A program made the translations under genes and the position numbers. The notes below the pieces were generated by a model that was not told where the DNA came from, did no database searches, and saw only the letters and a program-made list of their open reading frames with translations. From positions 295,332 through 359,331 of the forward strand of contig NZ_JAFEVZ010000004.1 in the NCBI RefSeq assembly GCF_022802975.1: 64,000 nucleotides of DNA, written 5' to 3'. This DNA is from Flavobacterium pectinovorum (GTDB lineage Bacteria > Bacteroidota > Bacteroidia > Flavobacteriales > Flavobacteriaceae). Positions 52,936 through 62,393 of the stretch are shown one piece after another; positions within the stretch are counted from its first letter, which is position 1, and every line of letters starts with the position of its first letter.

Positions 52936-55291
52936 CATCTAATAAATCCTGATACGTTATTTTTTTTACCAACGGGTTTTCAGTATTATTAATCACTTTT
53001 ACACGAATAGCCTTCAAACCGGAAACCCCCTGAAGATCTTCTACCTCAAATTGCTCTATTGCAGGTTCAAGTATTTTTTTGTGCTGCAGATATTTAATGT
53101 ATTTTAAGTATTCTGCTTCTTCACTATTTTGCGAGTATACAATCGTAATTTTTTCTTTTTCTGTAATGCGTTCGTTCGTTCCTTTAATATTCGATTTATC
53201 AATTCGTTTTTTAACAACTTCATATCTCGCATTATAAGTCCCATCAACATCAAAACGTTTTTCATCCATTCTGAAACGAATCGAAAGCGGCGCACTGAAA
53301 ACCAGTATTAAAGAAGTCACATCCAGTTCATAAGGAAGAGATTCCTTGAGCTGATGATGTTCTAATTCCATTTCACACAAAGTTTGCAGCTGCCATAAAC
53401 GCAGATTATGCAAATACATCATATCAAAAGGTTTTGCTGGCGAAATAGAGGCACCTATATACAAATTATGCTCTACTCCGTCCGTTTTAAAACGTTCATA
53501 ATAATGAGGATATATTTGTTGAGCTTCAAGCTGCTTTTTATCCAGAACAGAAGCTAATTTTTTATTGATAATAGACATTGCATTATCAAATTTCTTTCTT
53601 TCCTGATAAAATAATCCTGTTTTTTCATCCAGACTTTCAAAATATAATTCTTCTAACTTTTTATTTTTAGCGTTCTCTTTTGTATTTTTTAATATCGGAT
53701 GAATTTCTTCTTCAATATAACGCTGAATATGCTGTTCTGTATCTGCCTTTAAAGGAAATTCCAACTCCGTTCGAAGAGATTCCAATTCGAATTTTCGTTG
53801 CTCCAAAAGAACAAGATTTGAATTTGTTTTCTGATTATTAAAAATCTCTAAAAGAGCCGTAAGCTGATTTTTTAAATCGATTTTTACGGTTTCATTTCGA
53901 TGCTCTGAAGAACTTTTGATATCGATTTGTCCATATAAAGGATATACATTTTTAAAAACAATCTCTTTAAAAATATAATCTTTTGTATGATTGCTATTTT
54001 GAAAATAATTTTGAGATTCTTTTCTGAATTTCCAGTAAACACTTGGATGGATCGTGGTATATTCACGCTGAATAATAGCTTCTACCTGATGCTGCATATC
54101 TGTATTATAACGATCTATCGTATCAGTCAGATAGGGCAAAATTAATTCGAGTTTTGTTGCGTTTATACTATTTAATTCTCTTCGATTTTGAGATACAATT
54201 TCTAAGATCCCTAAAAAATGATCATTTTTAATAATTGGAGCAAAAATACAACTGCCAATATTTTGACGAAGCAAATGCTGTCCCAGTTTTTCATTTCCTG
54301 GCTCCTTAGAAAATTTTTCAACGTTCGAAATTACAAAAGGTTCCTTTTTTTCGAGTAAATTTTCAAAAGAGCATCCAAAAAAGGCATTTTTACAATCTAC
54401 TTCCTGATTATCCAAAAGCAAAAAACTGTGCATTTGATTATCAAATTTAACCGGTGTATTGAATTTTTCTTCTTCAGAATTATAAATTATAAAACCAAAC
54501 TTTAACCCCGGAATTTTAAACAGTGATATAAAAATAGATTCAATAATTTCTGTTGGAGTAACAGTATCATCAGGTTTTAACAAATTGCTTTTTAAATTCG
54601 AAATAGCATTTTCTGTAGTGGCATCAAATAAAGAAACAATTCCAAAACCTTTTAGTATCCAGCTTCCTACTGGGAATTTTGATTTCCAAAGTTCAATATC
54701 AGTATAATTATCTATAAGCAAATCGATATCTTCCTGCGTAAGCTGTACTGATTTTTCAGTTGGAATTATTTCAATAAAATCAGCATTATACAAAATACGA
54801 TAGTGTCTGATTACCCCTTTTTCATCCGGGATATCATAGAAAAAAGGTTTATTAAAATCTATATTTTGTTTATAATAACTGCTTAAAATCAGACAGCAAT
54901 TATTAATATAAAATTGATGCTCATCAAAATCACGGATTTCCATATCAAATTCTGAACCTGCATTACTCAAAATTTTCCTAAATCGTTCCGTATAATTGAA
55001 AGTTAAATTCTGAAATGGAATTGTAACGGCTTTTATTTCGTTATGCGTTAAAGCAGTCGGAAACAAATCAGCCAACAGGTTTTTTATAAGACTCTCATTT
55101 TTTTGAATAATCCTGTAATCTTCAATTCCTGTTCTAAACTCAGGCAGAGGTTCTATTTCTTTCAGAATTGCTTTTGCATAATTTGATCGATAATCAACAT
55201 CTGACAAAGCTATTTCCTCAAAAGATTCAATTAGTTTATGAAATGATATTATGGTTCTGAAAGGGCTTTCTTTAAACAAATGAGTATTCAT
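52925..55291 (-). CDS. GAF-domain protein of unknown function, 788 residues
   Basis: A long cytosolic protein with no TM. The N-terminal 240 residues are unlike known domains; residues about 250-400 look like a GAF domain (SIFISLFKIPGLKFGFIIYNSEEEK, CIFAPIIKNDHFLGILEIVSQN), and the C-terminal half is alpha-helical with LNIYIGASISPAKPFDMMYLHNLRLWQLQ and a final segment rich in Glu and Lys. GAF domains bind small ligands such as cyclic nucleotides or sense redox. No output domain is recognised. Convergent with the HD-PycTM gene but not on its strand, so partnership is only a thought. Confidence 0.78.
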   Translation of the reverse strand: MNTHLFKESPFRTIISFHKLIESFEEIALSDVDYRSNYAKAILKEIEPLPEFRTGIEDYRIIQKNESLIKNLLADLFPTALTHNEIKAVTIPFQNLTFNYTERFRKILSNAGSEFDMEIRDFDEHQFYINNCCLILSSYYKQNIDFNKPFFYDIPDEKGVIRHYRILYNADFIEIIPTEKSVQLTQEDIDLLIDNYTDIELWKSKFPVGSWILKGFGIVSLFDATTENAISNLKSNLLKPDDTVTPTEIIESIFISLFKIPGLKFGFIIYNSEEEKFNTPVKFDNQMHSFLLLDNQEVDCKNAFFGCSFENLLEKKEPFVISNVEKFSKEPGNEKLGQHLLRQNIGSCIFAPIIKNDHFLGILEIVSQNRRELNSINATKLELILPYLTDTIDRYNTDMQHQVEAIIQREYTTIHPSVYWKFRKESQNYFQNSNHTKDYIFKEIVFKNVYPLYGQIDIKSSSEHRNETVKIDLKNQLTALLEIFNNQKTNSNLVLLEQRKFELESLRTELEFPLKADTEQHIQRYIEEEIHPILKNTKENAKNKKLEELYFESLDEKTGLFYQERKKFDNAMSIINKKLASVLDKKQLEAQQIYPHYYERFKTDGVEHNLYIGASISPAKPFDMMYLHNLRLWQLQTLCEMELEHHQLKESLPYELDVTSLILVFSAPLSIRFRMDEKRFDVDGTYNARYEVVKKRIDKSNIKGTNERITEKEKITIVYSQNSEEAEYLKYIKYLQHKKILEPAIEQFEVEDLQGVSGLKAIRVKVINNTENPLVKKITYQDLLDELN

Positions 55292-55397
55292 CTGAAATGT
55301 AGTTTAGAATGCAAAATTAGTGATTAAGTCAATCTGATGTCTTATTTCTTCTAAATATTTTTACATAGCTTTTCAATCTAAACTTAATTAAAACAAA

Positions 55398-55423
55398 AAA
55401 AGTCCTCAAAAATGAGGACTTTT
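55398..55423 (-). terminator. Terminator of rpsT
   Basis: Stem AAAAGTCCTCA (55398-55408) / TGAGGACTTTT (55413-55423); on the minus strand it is followed by a run of seven U's. It lies 26 nt past the rpsT stop. Confidence 0.92.
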
Positions 55424-55448
55424 ATATATTTTAGGAAATTGCAATTAA

Positions 55449-55700
55449 TTACAATTTAGCAACATGTTTCGTTAATTTAGACTTCAGGTTAGAAGCTTTG
55501 TTATCGTGTATGATGTTCTTTTTTGCTAATTTATCAATCATAGAGATTACAGTTGATAATTTAGAAACTGCATCAGATTTTTCAGTAGCTAATCTTAACG
55601 CTTTAATGGCATTACGAGTAGTTTTATGTTGGTATCTGTTAAGAACTCTTCTTTTTTCGTTACTTCTGATTCTTTTTAATGCTGACTTATGATTTGCCAT
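55449..55700 (-). CDS. rpsT: 30S ribosomal protein S20
   Basis: 83-residue basic helical protein beginning MANHKSALKRIRSNEKRRVLNRY, the typical S20 start (one residue-class shift from E. coli [23 protein letters not shown]). Binds 16S rRNA helices in the small subunit. It lies downstream of two tRNA-Glu genes on the same strand; a promoter of its own was not clear, and cotranscription from the tRNA promoter is possible. Confidence 0.95.
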   Translation of the reverse strand: MANHKSALKRIRSNEKRRVLNRYQHKTTRNAIKALRLATEKSDAVSKLSTVISMIDKLAKKNIIHDNKASNLKSKLTKHVAKL

Positions 55701-55857
55701 TTCTTTTAATTTTAGATGTAATAATTATTATAAATACTAGTTAAAAAAGAAAAACCTCCCACAATTGAAAAAAAACAATCACTTTGGTTTTAACTAATAA
55801 AACAAAAATCGAGACACCAATTTTTATTTCATAAAACTTATTTACAACTATCTTTTG

Positions 55858-55929
55858 TAGTCCGTGGGGGAATCGAACCCCCCTTACCAGGATGAAAACC
55901 TGGCGTCCTAACCGATAGACGAACGGACC
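55858..55929 (-). tRNA. tRNA-Glu (anticodon TTC), copy 2
   Basis: A 72-nt cloverleaf on the minus strand: acceptor GGTCCGT/ACGGACT (with a G-T first pair), D arm with GTTAGGAC, anticodon arm CCAGG-TTTTCAT-CCTGG (anticodon TTC), and T arm GGGGG-TTCGATT-CCCCC, discriminator A. No encoded CCA. Identical to the copy at 55968-56039. Confidence 0.97.
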
Positions 55930-55967
55930 ATTATATCAAGTAAACAACTTAATTTGCAGAAAAAAAG

Positions 55968-56039
55968 TAGTCCGTGGGGGAATCGAACCCCCCTTACCAG
56001 GATGAAAACCTGGCGTCCTAACCGATAGACGAACGGACC
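55968..56039 (-). tRNA. tRNA-Glu (anticodon TTC), copy 1
   Basis: Same cloverleaf and anticodon TTC as the downstream copy, all 72 positions alike, 38 nt apart. It lies 21 nt after the -7 box of a consensus promoter and is the first of the pair to be transcribed. Confidence 0.97.
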
Positions 56040-56059
56040 GTGCTTCTTTATTGCGGATG

Positions 56060-56089
56060 CAAAGATACATCTATTTTTTAGTTGCACAA
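56060..56089 (-). promoter_or_regulatory. Consensus promoter of tRNA-Glu genes
   Basis: Reading the minus strand: TTG (56089-56087), 19-nt spacer, TATCTTTG (56067-56060). A perfect match to the Bacteroidota -33/-7 consensus TTG-N19-TAnnTTTG, 21 nt before the tRNA. It is the best promoter match in the window. Confidence 0.85.
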
Positions 56090-56117
56090 TAGCTAAGACA
56101 AAAAAAATATTTTTTTT

Positions 56118-57596
56118 TTAATATGCCTTAGCAAAAAGCACTCTTTTAGAAGAAGAATTCCCAGTAAACACACAGGTTCCCGCCTCTTCAACAGCATCCA
56201 AAGGAATACAACGAATTGTAGCTTTTGTCAAATCTTTTATCTTTTCTTCAGTTGCAGCTGTTCCGTCCCAATGAGCCGAAATAAAACCACCTTTACCATT
56301 CAACACTTCTTTAAATTCCTCAAAACTATTTACTTCCGTAATATGAGTATTGCGATAATCTAATGCTTTTGTAAACAAATCAGTTTGAATCTGCTCTAAA
56401 AGATTATTTATATGCTCAACGATTTTTTCGTTCGCAACAACCTCTTTTGTCAAATTATCACGTCTTGCCACTTCAAAAGTTCCATTTTCTAAATCTTTTG
56501 GTCCAACGGCAATTCTAACAGGAACTCCTTTTAATTCCCATTCAGCAAATTTGAATCCTGGTTTTTGAGTTGTTCTGTCATCATATTTAACCGAAATCTT
56601 AAGCTTTCTCAATTTAGCTGTCAATTCATTAACTGCTGCCGTAATTTCAGCAAGTTGCTCATCCGTTTTATAAATCGGAACAATAACAACCTGTATTGGC
56701 GCTAAATTAGGAGGCAATACCAATCCCTGATCATCTGAGTGTGTCATAATCAACGCCCCCATCAATCTGGTCGAAACCCCCCAGGAAGTTCCCCAAACAT
56801 GTTCTTGTTTTCCTTCTGCGTTAGCAAACTTTACATCAAAAGCTTTTGCAAAATTCTGACCTAAAAAGTGAGAAGTTCCTGCCTGCAATGCTTTTCCGTC
56901 CTGCATCAATGCCTCGATACAATAAGTCTCATCTGCCCCGGCAAAACGTTCTGTTTCTGTTTTAAAACCTTTTACAACCGGAATCGCCATGAAGTTTTCT
57001 GCAAATTCCGCATAGACATTCATCATTTTTTCAGATTCTTCAATTGCTTCTGCTTTTGTAGCATGAGCCGTATGTCCTTCCTGCCATAAGAATTCAGCAG
57101 TTCTCAAAAACAAACGCGTACGCATTTCCCATCGTACCACATTTGCCCATTGATTAATTAACAAAGGTAAATCTCTGTAAGACTGTACCCAACCTTTATA
57201 TGTAGACCAGATAATCGCCTCACTGGTTGGACGAACAATAAGTTCTTCTTCCAGTTTCGCATTCGGATCAACCATTAATTTCCCCGGTCTGGCTTCATCG
57301 TTTTTCAACCTGTAATGCGTTACAACAGCACATTCTTTTGCAAATCCTTCTGCATTTTTCTCTTCGGCTTCAAACATGCTTTTTGGCACGAATAAAGGAA
57401 AATATGCATTTTGATGTCCGGTTTCTTTAAACATCCTGTCTAACTCAGCCTGCATTTTTTCCCAAATAGCATATCCGTATGGCTTAATTACCATACATCC
57501 TCTTACTCCTGAATTTTCGGCTAAATCTGCTTTAACAACCAGTTCGTTATACCATTTCGAATAATCTTCTGATCTTGTAGTGAGGTTCTTACTCAT
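56118..57596 (-). CDS. proS: Prolyl-tRNA synthetase
   Basis: 492 residues, the short (archaeal/eukaryotic-like) ProRS form without the bacterial editing insert. Class II motifs: motif 2 ([31 protein letters not shown]; key RxE and FLRTAEF) and motif 3 in [19 protein letters not shown]; the C-terminal anticodon-binding domain starts around residue 300 ([12 protein letters not shown]). Ends with the KAY tail usual for the ProRS type. The gene is 29 nt upstream of the tRNA-Glu promoter on the same strand. Confidence 0.96.
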   Translation of the reverse strand: MSKNLTTRSEDYSKWYNELVVKADLAENSGVRGCMVIKPYGYAIWEKMQAELDRMFKETGHQNAYFPLFVPKSMFEAEEKNAEGFAKECAVVTHYRLKNDEARPGKLMVDPNAKLEEELIVRPTSEAIIWSTYKGWVQSYRDLPLLINQWANVVRWEMRTRLFLRTAEFLWQEGHTAHATKAEAIEESEKMMNVYAEFAENFMAIPVVKGFKTETERFAGADETYCIEALMQDGKALQAGTSHFLGQNFAKAFDVKFANAEGKQEHVWGTSWGVSTRLMGALIMTHSDDQGLVLPPNLAPIQVVIVPIYKTDEQLAEITAAVNELTAKLRKLKISVKYDDRTTQKPGFKFAEWELKGVPVRIAVGPKDLENGTFEVARRDNLTKEVVANEKIVEHINNLLEQIQTDLFTKALDYRNTHITEVNSFEEFKEVLNGKGGFISAHWDGTAATEEKIKDLTKATIRCIPLDAVEEAGTCVFTGNSSSKRVLFAKAY

Positions 57597-57649
57597 ATTG
57601 AATAGTTTGGCACAAATTTTGTTTTATTTTTTTTAACTAAATAGTTTCG

Positions 57650-57667
57650 CAAAACTAACTATTTTTG
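57650..57667. promoter_or_regulatory. Overlapping divergent -7 boxes (proS and lipoprotein gene)
   Basis: CAAAACTA (57650-57657) reads TAGTTTTG on the minus strand for proS, with possible TTG complements at 57675-57680 (17-20 nt away). TATTTTTG (57660-57667) may serve the plus-strand lipoprotein gene 30 nt downstream. Low certainty. Confidence 0.4.
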
Positions 57668-57697
57668 TAATGTGCAACAATAAAAAACACCACAGAT

Positions 57698-58693
57698 ATG
57701 AAAACTAATATTTCTCTCCGACAAAACTCTACTCATTTCTATCTAATTGGATTATTGAGTTTTCTATTAACATCGTGTGGTTCTTACCAAAATACTTCTT
57801 ACAATGATAATGACGGAGTTTATGGTAATACCCGTACTTACGCTCAATCAACTACTACAGCTGCCAATAGCCAATATCAGGATTATTTCAGATCGCTGCA
57901 AGATGAAAATCTGCCAACTGAAATCTTTACAGACGTAGACAGTTATGGAAACTACGCAGAAAGCGACAGCACACAAATCGCTTCTACAGCTACAGCTTAT
58001 CCTTCCTGGGGAAGCAGCAATTCTGAAGTATCTGTTAACTTTTATTCTGACCCAATGTGGTCCATGGGATTTGGTTTTGGTTTTGGCTACCCATACTACG
58101 GATGGGGAGGATATGGAGGCTACTGGGGTTATCCAGGATACGGATGGGGATACCCGGGATATTGGGGAGCCGGATGGGGCTATCCAGGCTACTGGGGACC
58201 TGGTTACGGATACGGTTACAATAACTACTCTTACAACTATGGAAGAAGAGGATCTGCAGCTTACTATGGCGGAAGAAATTACACTTCTAACAGAAATTAC
58301 ACCACAAACAGAAGCTACAATTCAAATAGAAATTACACCACTAACAGAAGCAACAGTTCTAGCAGAAACTACACCACTAACAGAAGTTATACAAACAGAC
58401 AAAATAGTTTCTCTGACTACAGAAGAAGTTCTACTGTGAACGGCAGAACATCCAGCCCTACTTTTACCAATAGAAGAAGCACAACTCCTAATAATAGCAG
58501 TTATGATTCAAGCAGAAGATCAAACAACACAACCACCACAACCAGAAGCTACAATAATAACAACTCATCAAGAAGTTATTCAGCACCAAGTTCTTCTCGT
58601 TCATACAACAGTAGCGGTAATAGCGGAGGAAGTATGAGATCGTCTGGAGGCGGCGGTGGTGGAAGATCATACGGCGGAGGCGGAAGAAGGTAA
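57698..58693 (+). CDS. Gly/Tyr/Asn-rich repetitive lipoprotein
   Basis: 331 residues. Lipobox LLTSC gives Cys27. Residues about 125-180 are almost all Gly, Tyr, Trp and Pro (GYWGYPGYGWGYPGY pattern), followed by seven RNYTTNRS-like octapeptide repeats (about 190-235) and a Ser/Arg/Gly-rich tail. The composition predicts a disordered or beta-sheet-stacking surface polymer, possibly adhesive or cell-envelope-associated. Tandem short repeats in DNA as well as protein may vary in number between strains. No homologous enzyme family. A second frame across the repeats is a shadow. Confidence 0.78.
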   Translation: MKTNISLRQNSTHFYLIGLLSFLLTSCGSYQNTSYNDNDGVYGNTRTYAQSTTTAANSQYQDYFRSLQDENLPTEIFTDVDSYGNYAESDSTQIASTATAYPSWGSSNSEVSVNFYSDPMWSMGFGFGFGYPYYGWGGYGGYWGYPGYGWGYPGYWGAGWGYPGYWGPGYGYGYNNYSYNYGRRGSAAYYGGRNYTSNRNYTTNRSYNSNRNYTTNRSNSSSRNYTTNRSYTNRQNSFSDYRRSSTVNGRTSSPTFTNRRSTTPNNSSYDSSRRSNNTTTTTRSYNNNNSSRSYSAPSSSRSYNSSGNSGGSMRSSGGGGGGRSYGGGGRR

Positions 58694-58742
58694 CAATTTC
58701 TTTCTTCGGTTTATCTAATACATATTATTAAAACTCATCCTA

Positions 58743-60251
58743 ATGAAAAAAATATTTATCCTACTTATATCAGGACTAACTTTTAGCGTGTCATATTCAC
58801 AAGAAGTCTCAGACGCTATGCGATATGCACAGGACAATTTAACAGGAACCGCACGCTATAGAGCCATGGGAGGTGCATTTGGAGCAGTTGGCGGAGATTT
58901 ATCTTCCTTATCCGTGAATCCTGCAGGATCTGCAATATTTAACAACAATCAGGTCGGGGTTACTTTTAGCAATCAAAACATAAAAAACAACTCTGATTAT
59001 TTTGGCGAACAGACCAGCGACAAAAAAAATTCATTTATTCTAAATCAAGCGGGTGCTATTTTTGTTTTTAATGACCAAAATCCAAATAACAACTGGAAAA
59101 AAATTGCAATTGGAGCCACTTATGAAAATACAAATAATTTTAATAACAATGTTTTTTCAAAAGGAGTCAATCGACGCAACTCAATTGACGGATATTTTTT
59201 AGATTATGCTAATGGAATAGCTTTAGGAGATATTACCGGTTCCGACTATAGAGATTTGCCTTACAACAAACAACAAGCATATTTTGGATTTTATGGAAAA
59301 GTAATACTCCCAGCCAATCCAAACGATGCTAACAATATACAGTACAACACCAACGTTCCTGCCGGAGGAAATTATATACAGGAAAACGAAATTTACGCCC
59401 GAGGATACAATAGCAAACTAAGTTTTAACATAGCAACGTCATATAAAGACAGGATTTTTCTGGGAGCTAATTTAAATGTACATGTTACTGACTACAGAAG
59501 ATCAAGCAGTTTTTACGAAGAAAATTTTAATGATCTTGAACCAACAGAAACCATATCTTATTTACGCTTTAATAATGATTTGTACACTTACGGAAATGGC
59601 TTTTCTTTTCAGCTAGGAGCAATCGCAAAAGTTACAGAAGCTTTCAGACTTGGATTAGCTTATGAATCAAATACCTGGTATGAACTATACGATGAACTCT
59701 CCCAAAGCCTGTACACAACAACTGAAAACAATGCAAATCAGATTTCTGATCATCCCGTCAACCCTCGAGTTACCAATGTATATGAACCCTACACCTTACA
59801 GACTCCTGGGAAATTTACCTTTAGCGGTGCTTATGTATTTGGGAAATCAGGTTTAATCAGCATTGACTATTCTATTAAGGATTATGGAAACAGCAGGTTC
59901 AAACCAACAAACGACTCAGATTTCAGACCTCTAAACAGCCAAATTAATAATGAATTAACCAATAACGGCGAATTAAGAATTGGCGGCGAATACAAAATCA
60001 AACGACTAAGCTTACGCGGAGGATACCGTTTTGAAGAAAGCCCTTATAAAGACGAAAAAACGATTGGAGATTTAAACAGCTATTCAGGCGGTTTAGGATA
60101 TAATTTCGGGGGAACAAAATTAGATTTGGCTTATTCTTTCACTGAAAGAAAATCTAATCAGCGCTTTTTTGAGGCCGGATCATTTTCCGGTGCACCAAAC
60201 ATCACATCAAAACTAAACAATGTTTCTTTGACTTTATTATTTGAATTGTAA
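58743..60251 (+). CDS. OmpP1/FadL/TodX-family outer membrane transport protein
   Basis: 502 residues with a signal peptide (MKKIFILLISGLTFSVSYSQ), then QDNLTGTARYRAMGGAFGAVGGDLSSLSVNPAGSAIF, the FadL-family opening pattern, and a long beta-barrel ending in FEL with an aromatic C-terminus. The plug region lies around residues 20-50. FadL-type proteins import hydrophobic substrates such as long-chain fatty acids or aromatics. 49 nt after the lipoprotein gene, so the two may share a transcript, and followed by a terminator. Confidence 0.88.
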   Translation: MKKIFILLISGLTFSVSYSQEVSDAMRYAQDNLTGTARYRAMGGAFGAVGGDLSSLSVNPAGSAIFNNNQVGVTFSNQNIKNNSDYFGEQTSDKKNSFILNQAGAIFVFNDQNPNNNWKKIAIGATYENTNNFNNNVFSKGVNRRNSIDGYFLDYANGIALGDITGSDYRDLPYNKQQAYFGFYGKVILPANPNDANNIQYNTNVPAGGNYIQENEIYARGYNSKLSFNIATSYKDRIFLGANLNVHVTDYRRSSSFYEENFNDLEPTETISYLRFNNDLYTYGNGFSFQLGAIAKVTEAFRLGLAYESNTWYELYDELSQSLYTTTENNANQISDHPVNPRVTNVYEPYTLQTPGKFTFSGAYVFGKSGLISIDYSIKDYGNSRFKPTNDSDFRPLNSQINNELTNNGELRIGGEYKIKRLSLRGGYRFEESPYKDEKTIGDLNSYSGGLGYNFGGTKLDLAYSFTERKSNQRFFEAGSFSGAPNITSKLNNVSLTLLFEL

Positions 60252-60280
60252 TTAGAAATCAAAATAGATGAATGGAAATT

Positions 60281-60312
60281 TCCGTCTGGTCTTTACCCGG
60301 CGGATTTTTTTT
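60281..60312 (+). terminator. Terminator after FadL-like gene
   Basis: Stem TCCGTCTGGT (60281-60290) / ACCCGGCGGA (60295-60304), 9 of 10 paired including a G-U, followed by eight T's. Confidence 0.85.
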
Positions 60313-60443
60313 AGCCCCGATAGAAGAGAAAATCCTTTTGCTTTTTTCTTTAAAAAGCAAAAGATTGTAACGGATAGCGGGAAATAGCTTCTGAAAAAAC
60401 ACCTAAAACAAACCTAAACAAGCGGTGTTTGAATAAAAAAGTG

Positions 60444-60451
60444 TAATTTTG
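60444..60451 (+). promoter_or_regulatory. -7 box of rimO operon
   Basis: TAATTTTG fits TAnnTTTG, 19 nt before the rimO ATG. TTTG at 60428 is too close for a -33 box. Confidence 0.5.
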
Positions 60452-60470
60452 CACTCCAATTTATAAAAGT

Positions 60471-61784
60471 ATGAGAACCAAGTCTTTAAAAAAGAACAAA
60501 ATTAACGTAATCACTCTTGGGTGTTCGAAAAATGTATATGACAGCGAAGTACTTATGGGTCAGCTTCGTGCAAACGGAAAAGAAGTTACTCATGAAGCGA
60601 CAGCAAAAGAGGAAGGAAACATTATCGTAATTAACACTTGTGGTTTTATTGACAATGCGAAAGCAGAATCGGTAAACATGATTTTGGAATATGCTGACAA
60701 AAAAGACAAAGGTTTAGTTGATAAGGTTTTTGTAACAGGATGTTTATCAGAACGCTACAGACCGGATTTAGAAAAAGAAATCCCGAATGTAGACCAATAT
60801 TTTGGAACTACTGAACTTCCTCAGCTTTTGAAAGCACTGGGTGCCGATTATAAACATGAGTTACTAGGAGAACGTTTAACGACTACTCCAAAAAATTACG
60901 CTTACTTAAAAATCGCTGAAGGCTGTGACAGACCATGTAGTTTCTGTGCCATTCCGTTAATGCGTGGTTCGCACGTTTCTCAGCCAATTGAAAAATTAGT
61001 TAAGGAAGCACAAGGTTTAGCTAAAAATGGTGTTAAAGAATTGATTTTGATTGCTCAGGACTTAACTTATTATGGTCTTGACCTTTATAAAAAGAGAAAT
61101 CTTGCAGAATTATTAGAAGCACTGGCAACTATTGAAGGAATTGAATGGATTCGTTTACATTATGCCTACCCTACCGGTTTTCCGATGGATGTTTTGGAAT
61201 TAATGAAACGTGAACCTAAAATCTGTAATTATATTGATATTCCGTTACAGCATATTTCGGATAATATTTTAAAATCGATGCGTCGTGGTACAACTCAGGC
61301 CAAGACGACTCAGTTATTGAAAGATTTTCGCGCTGCAGTTCCGGGAATGGCCATCAGAACTACTTTGATTGTAGGTTATCCGGGCGAAACTCAGGAAGAT
61401 TTTGAAATTTTGAAAGATTTTGTTCAGGAGATGAAATTTGACAGAATGGGATGTTTTGCTTATTCACACGAAGAAAACACCCACGCTTATTTACTGGAAG
61501 ATGATGTTCCTGCTGATGTGAAACAAGCCAGAGCCAATGAAATCATGGAATTACAATCGCAAATTTCATGGGATTTGAATCAGGAGAAGGTTGGTCAAGT
61601 TTACAAATGTATTATTGACCGAAAAGAAGGCGCTCATTTTGTGGGAAGAACAGAATTTGACAGTCCGGATGTTGATAATGAAGTTTTGATAGACGCATCA
61701 AAACATTACGTAAAAACAGGTGAATTTGTTAATATCAGGATAATAGAAGCTACAGAATTTGATTTATACGGAGAACCTGCTTAA
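60471..61784 (+). CDS. rimO: Ribosomal protein S12 methylthiotransferase RimO
   Basis: 437-residue radical SAM enzyme with three parts: UPF0004 N-terminal domain with GCSKNVYDSE, NTCGFI and GCLSE cysteines holding the auxiliary [4Fe-4S], the radical SAM core with CDRPCSFC (cluster Cys x3) and IPLMRG, and a TRAM domain at the C-terminus. Adds methylthio to Asp88 of S12. Distinguished from MiaB by the DRPCSFCAIPLMRGSHVSQP pattern. ATG at 60471; likely start of an operon with the next two genes. Confidence 0.96.
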   Translation: MRTKSLKKNKINVITLGCSKNVYDSEVLMGQLRANGKEVTHEATAKEEGNIIVINTCGFIDNAKAESVNMILEYADKKDKGLVDKVFVTGCLSERYRPDLEKEIPNVDQYFGTTELPQLLKALGADYKHELLGERLTTTPKNYAYLKIAEGCDRPCSFCAIPLMRGSHVSQPIEKLVKEAQGLAKNGVKELILIAQDLTYYGLDLYKKRNLAELLEALATIEGIEWIRLHYAYPTGFPMDVLELMKREPKICNYIDIPLQHISDNILKSMRRGTTQAKTTQLLKDFRAAVPGMAIRTTLIVGYPGETQEDFEILKDFVQEMKFDRMGCFAYSHEENTHAYLLEDDVPADVKQARANEIMELQSQISWDLNQEKVGQVYKCIIDRKEGAHFVGRTEFDSPDVDNEVLIDASKHYVKTGEFVNIRIIEATEFDLYGEPA

Positions 61785-61831
61785 ATTTACAGTAAACAAT
61801 TATCCAAATCATCAACTTAGATAAAAAATTT

Positions 61832-62362
61832 ATGAAACCTATTCCACCTCTATTTCTTTTACTTTTTGCTTTATTAAGCTTTAATTCCGTTTCTGCACAA
61901 TACGGAAATGGATATAACAACGGTTATGGTAATGGCTATGGAGGAAGAGGCGGTATGGGTATGGACAGAAGTATGATGCAGGGCCCCCAAAGCAGCCCAA
62001 GCAAACCTAAAGAAGTACCCGTTGAAGAAACTGCCGCAAAAATTGTGGAGCAAATGAAACCCGAAGTCAATCTTGACGAATTACAAGTTATTGCTATTAC
62101 AAATGTCCTGGCAGACAGCATGAGAGAACAAGGAGTTCTTTTGAAAAATGAAAACAGCAGTCAGGAACAAAAAATTGAGCAGATAAATGCGTTAAGAGAA
62201 GTTACCAACAAAAAAATAACAGCTTTTTTAAATCCGGGACAGGCAGAAAAATACACTACTTTCATGGCTAATTTTAAAGAAATTAAAAAAACTAAGTCAA
62301 AAAAGAAGAAAGACAAAAAAGAAGTTAAAGAAGATACTGAAGAAACAAAACCTGCAGAGTAA
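61832..62362 (+). CDS. Secreted low-complexity/helical protein, unknown
   Basis: 176 residues. Signal peptide to about residue 22 (SVSA|Q), then a Gly/Asn/Tyr tract (GNGYNNGYGNGYGGRGG), a mid part with LDELQVIAITNVLADSMREQGVLL and helices rich in Glu, and a charged tail of Lys/Glu (KKTKSKKKKDKKEVKEDTEE). The helix part resembles periplasmic Spy/CpxP-like or DUF4890-type proteins, but this is not proven. Lies between rimO and the amidase gene. Confidence 0.75.
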   Translation: MKPIPPLFLLLFALLSFNSVSAQYGNGYNNGYGNGYGGRGGMGMDRSMMQGPQSSPSKPKEVPVEETAAKIVEQMKPEVNLDELQVIAITNVLADSMREQGVLLKNENSSQEQKIEQINALREVTNKKITAFLNPGQAEKYTTFMANFKEIKKTKSKKKKDKKEVKEDTEETKPAE

Positions 62363-62393
62363 TTTATCTACACTTAACCTTAAAATGTAAAAC

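Noticed and set aside
51727..55291. Complete Pycsar anti-phage operon
   Set aside because: The membrane effector domain is present but no adenylate/guanylate cyclase-like gene is found; the neighbour is a GAF protein on the other strand.
55858..56039. Direct repeats that might mark a mobile element or att site
   Set aside because: They are two full tRNA-Glu genes with no integrase or disrupted gene around them.
57945..58439. 164-residue second-frame ORF over the lipoprotein gene
   Set aside because: Its Thr/Glu-rich product reflects the repeats read in another frame; no start signal or conserved domain.
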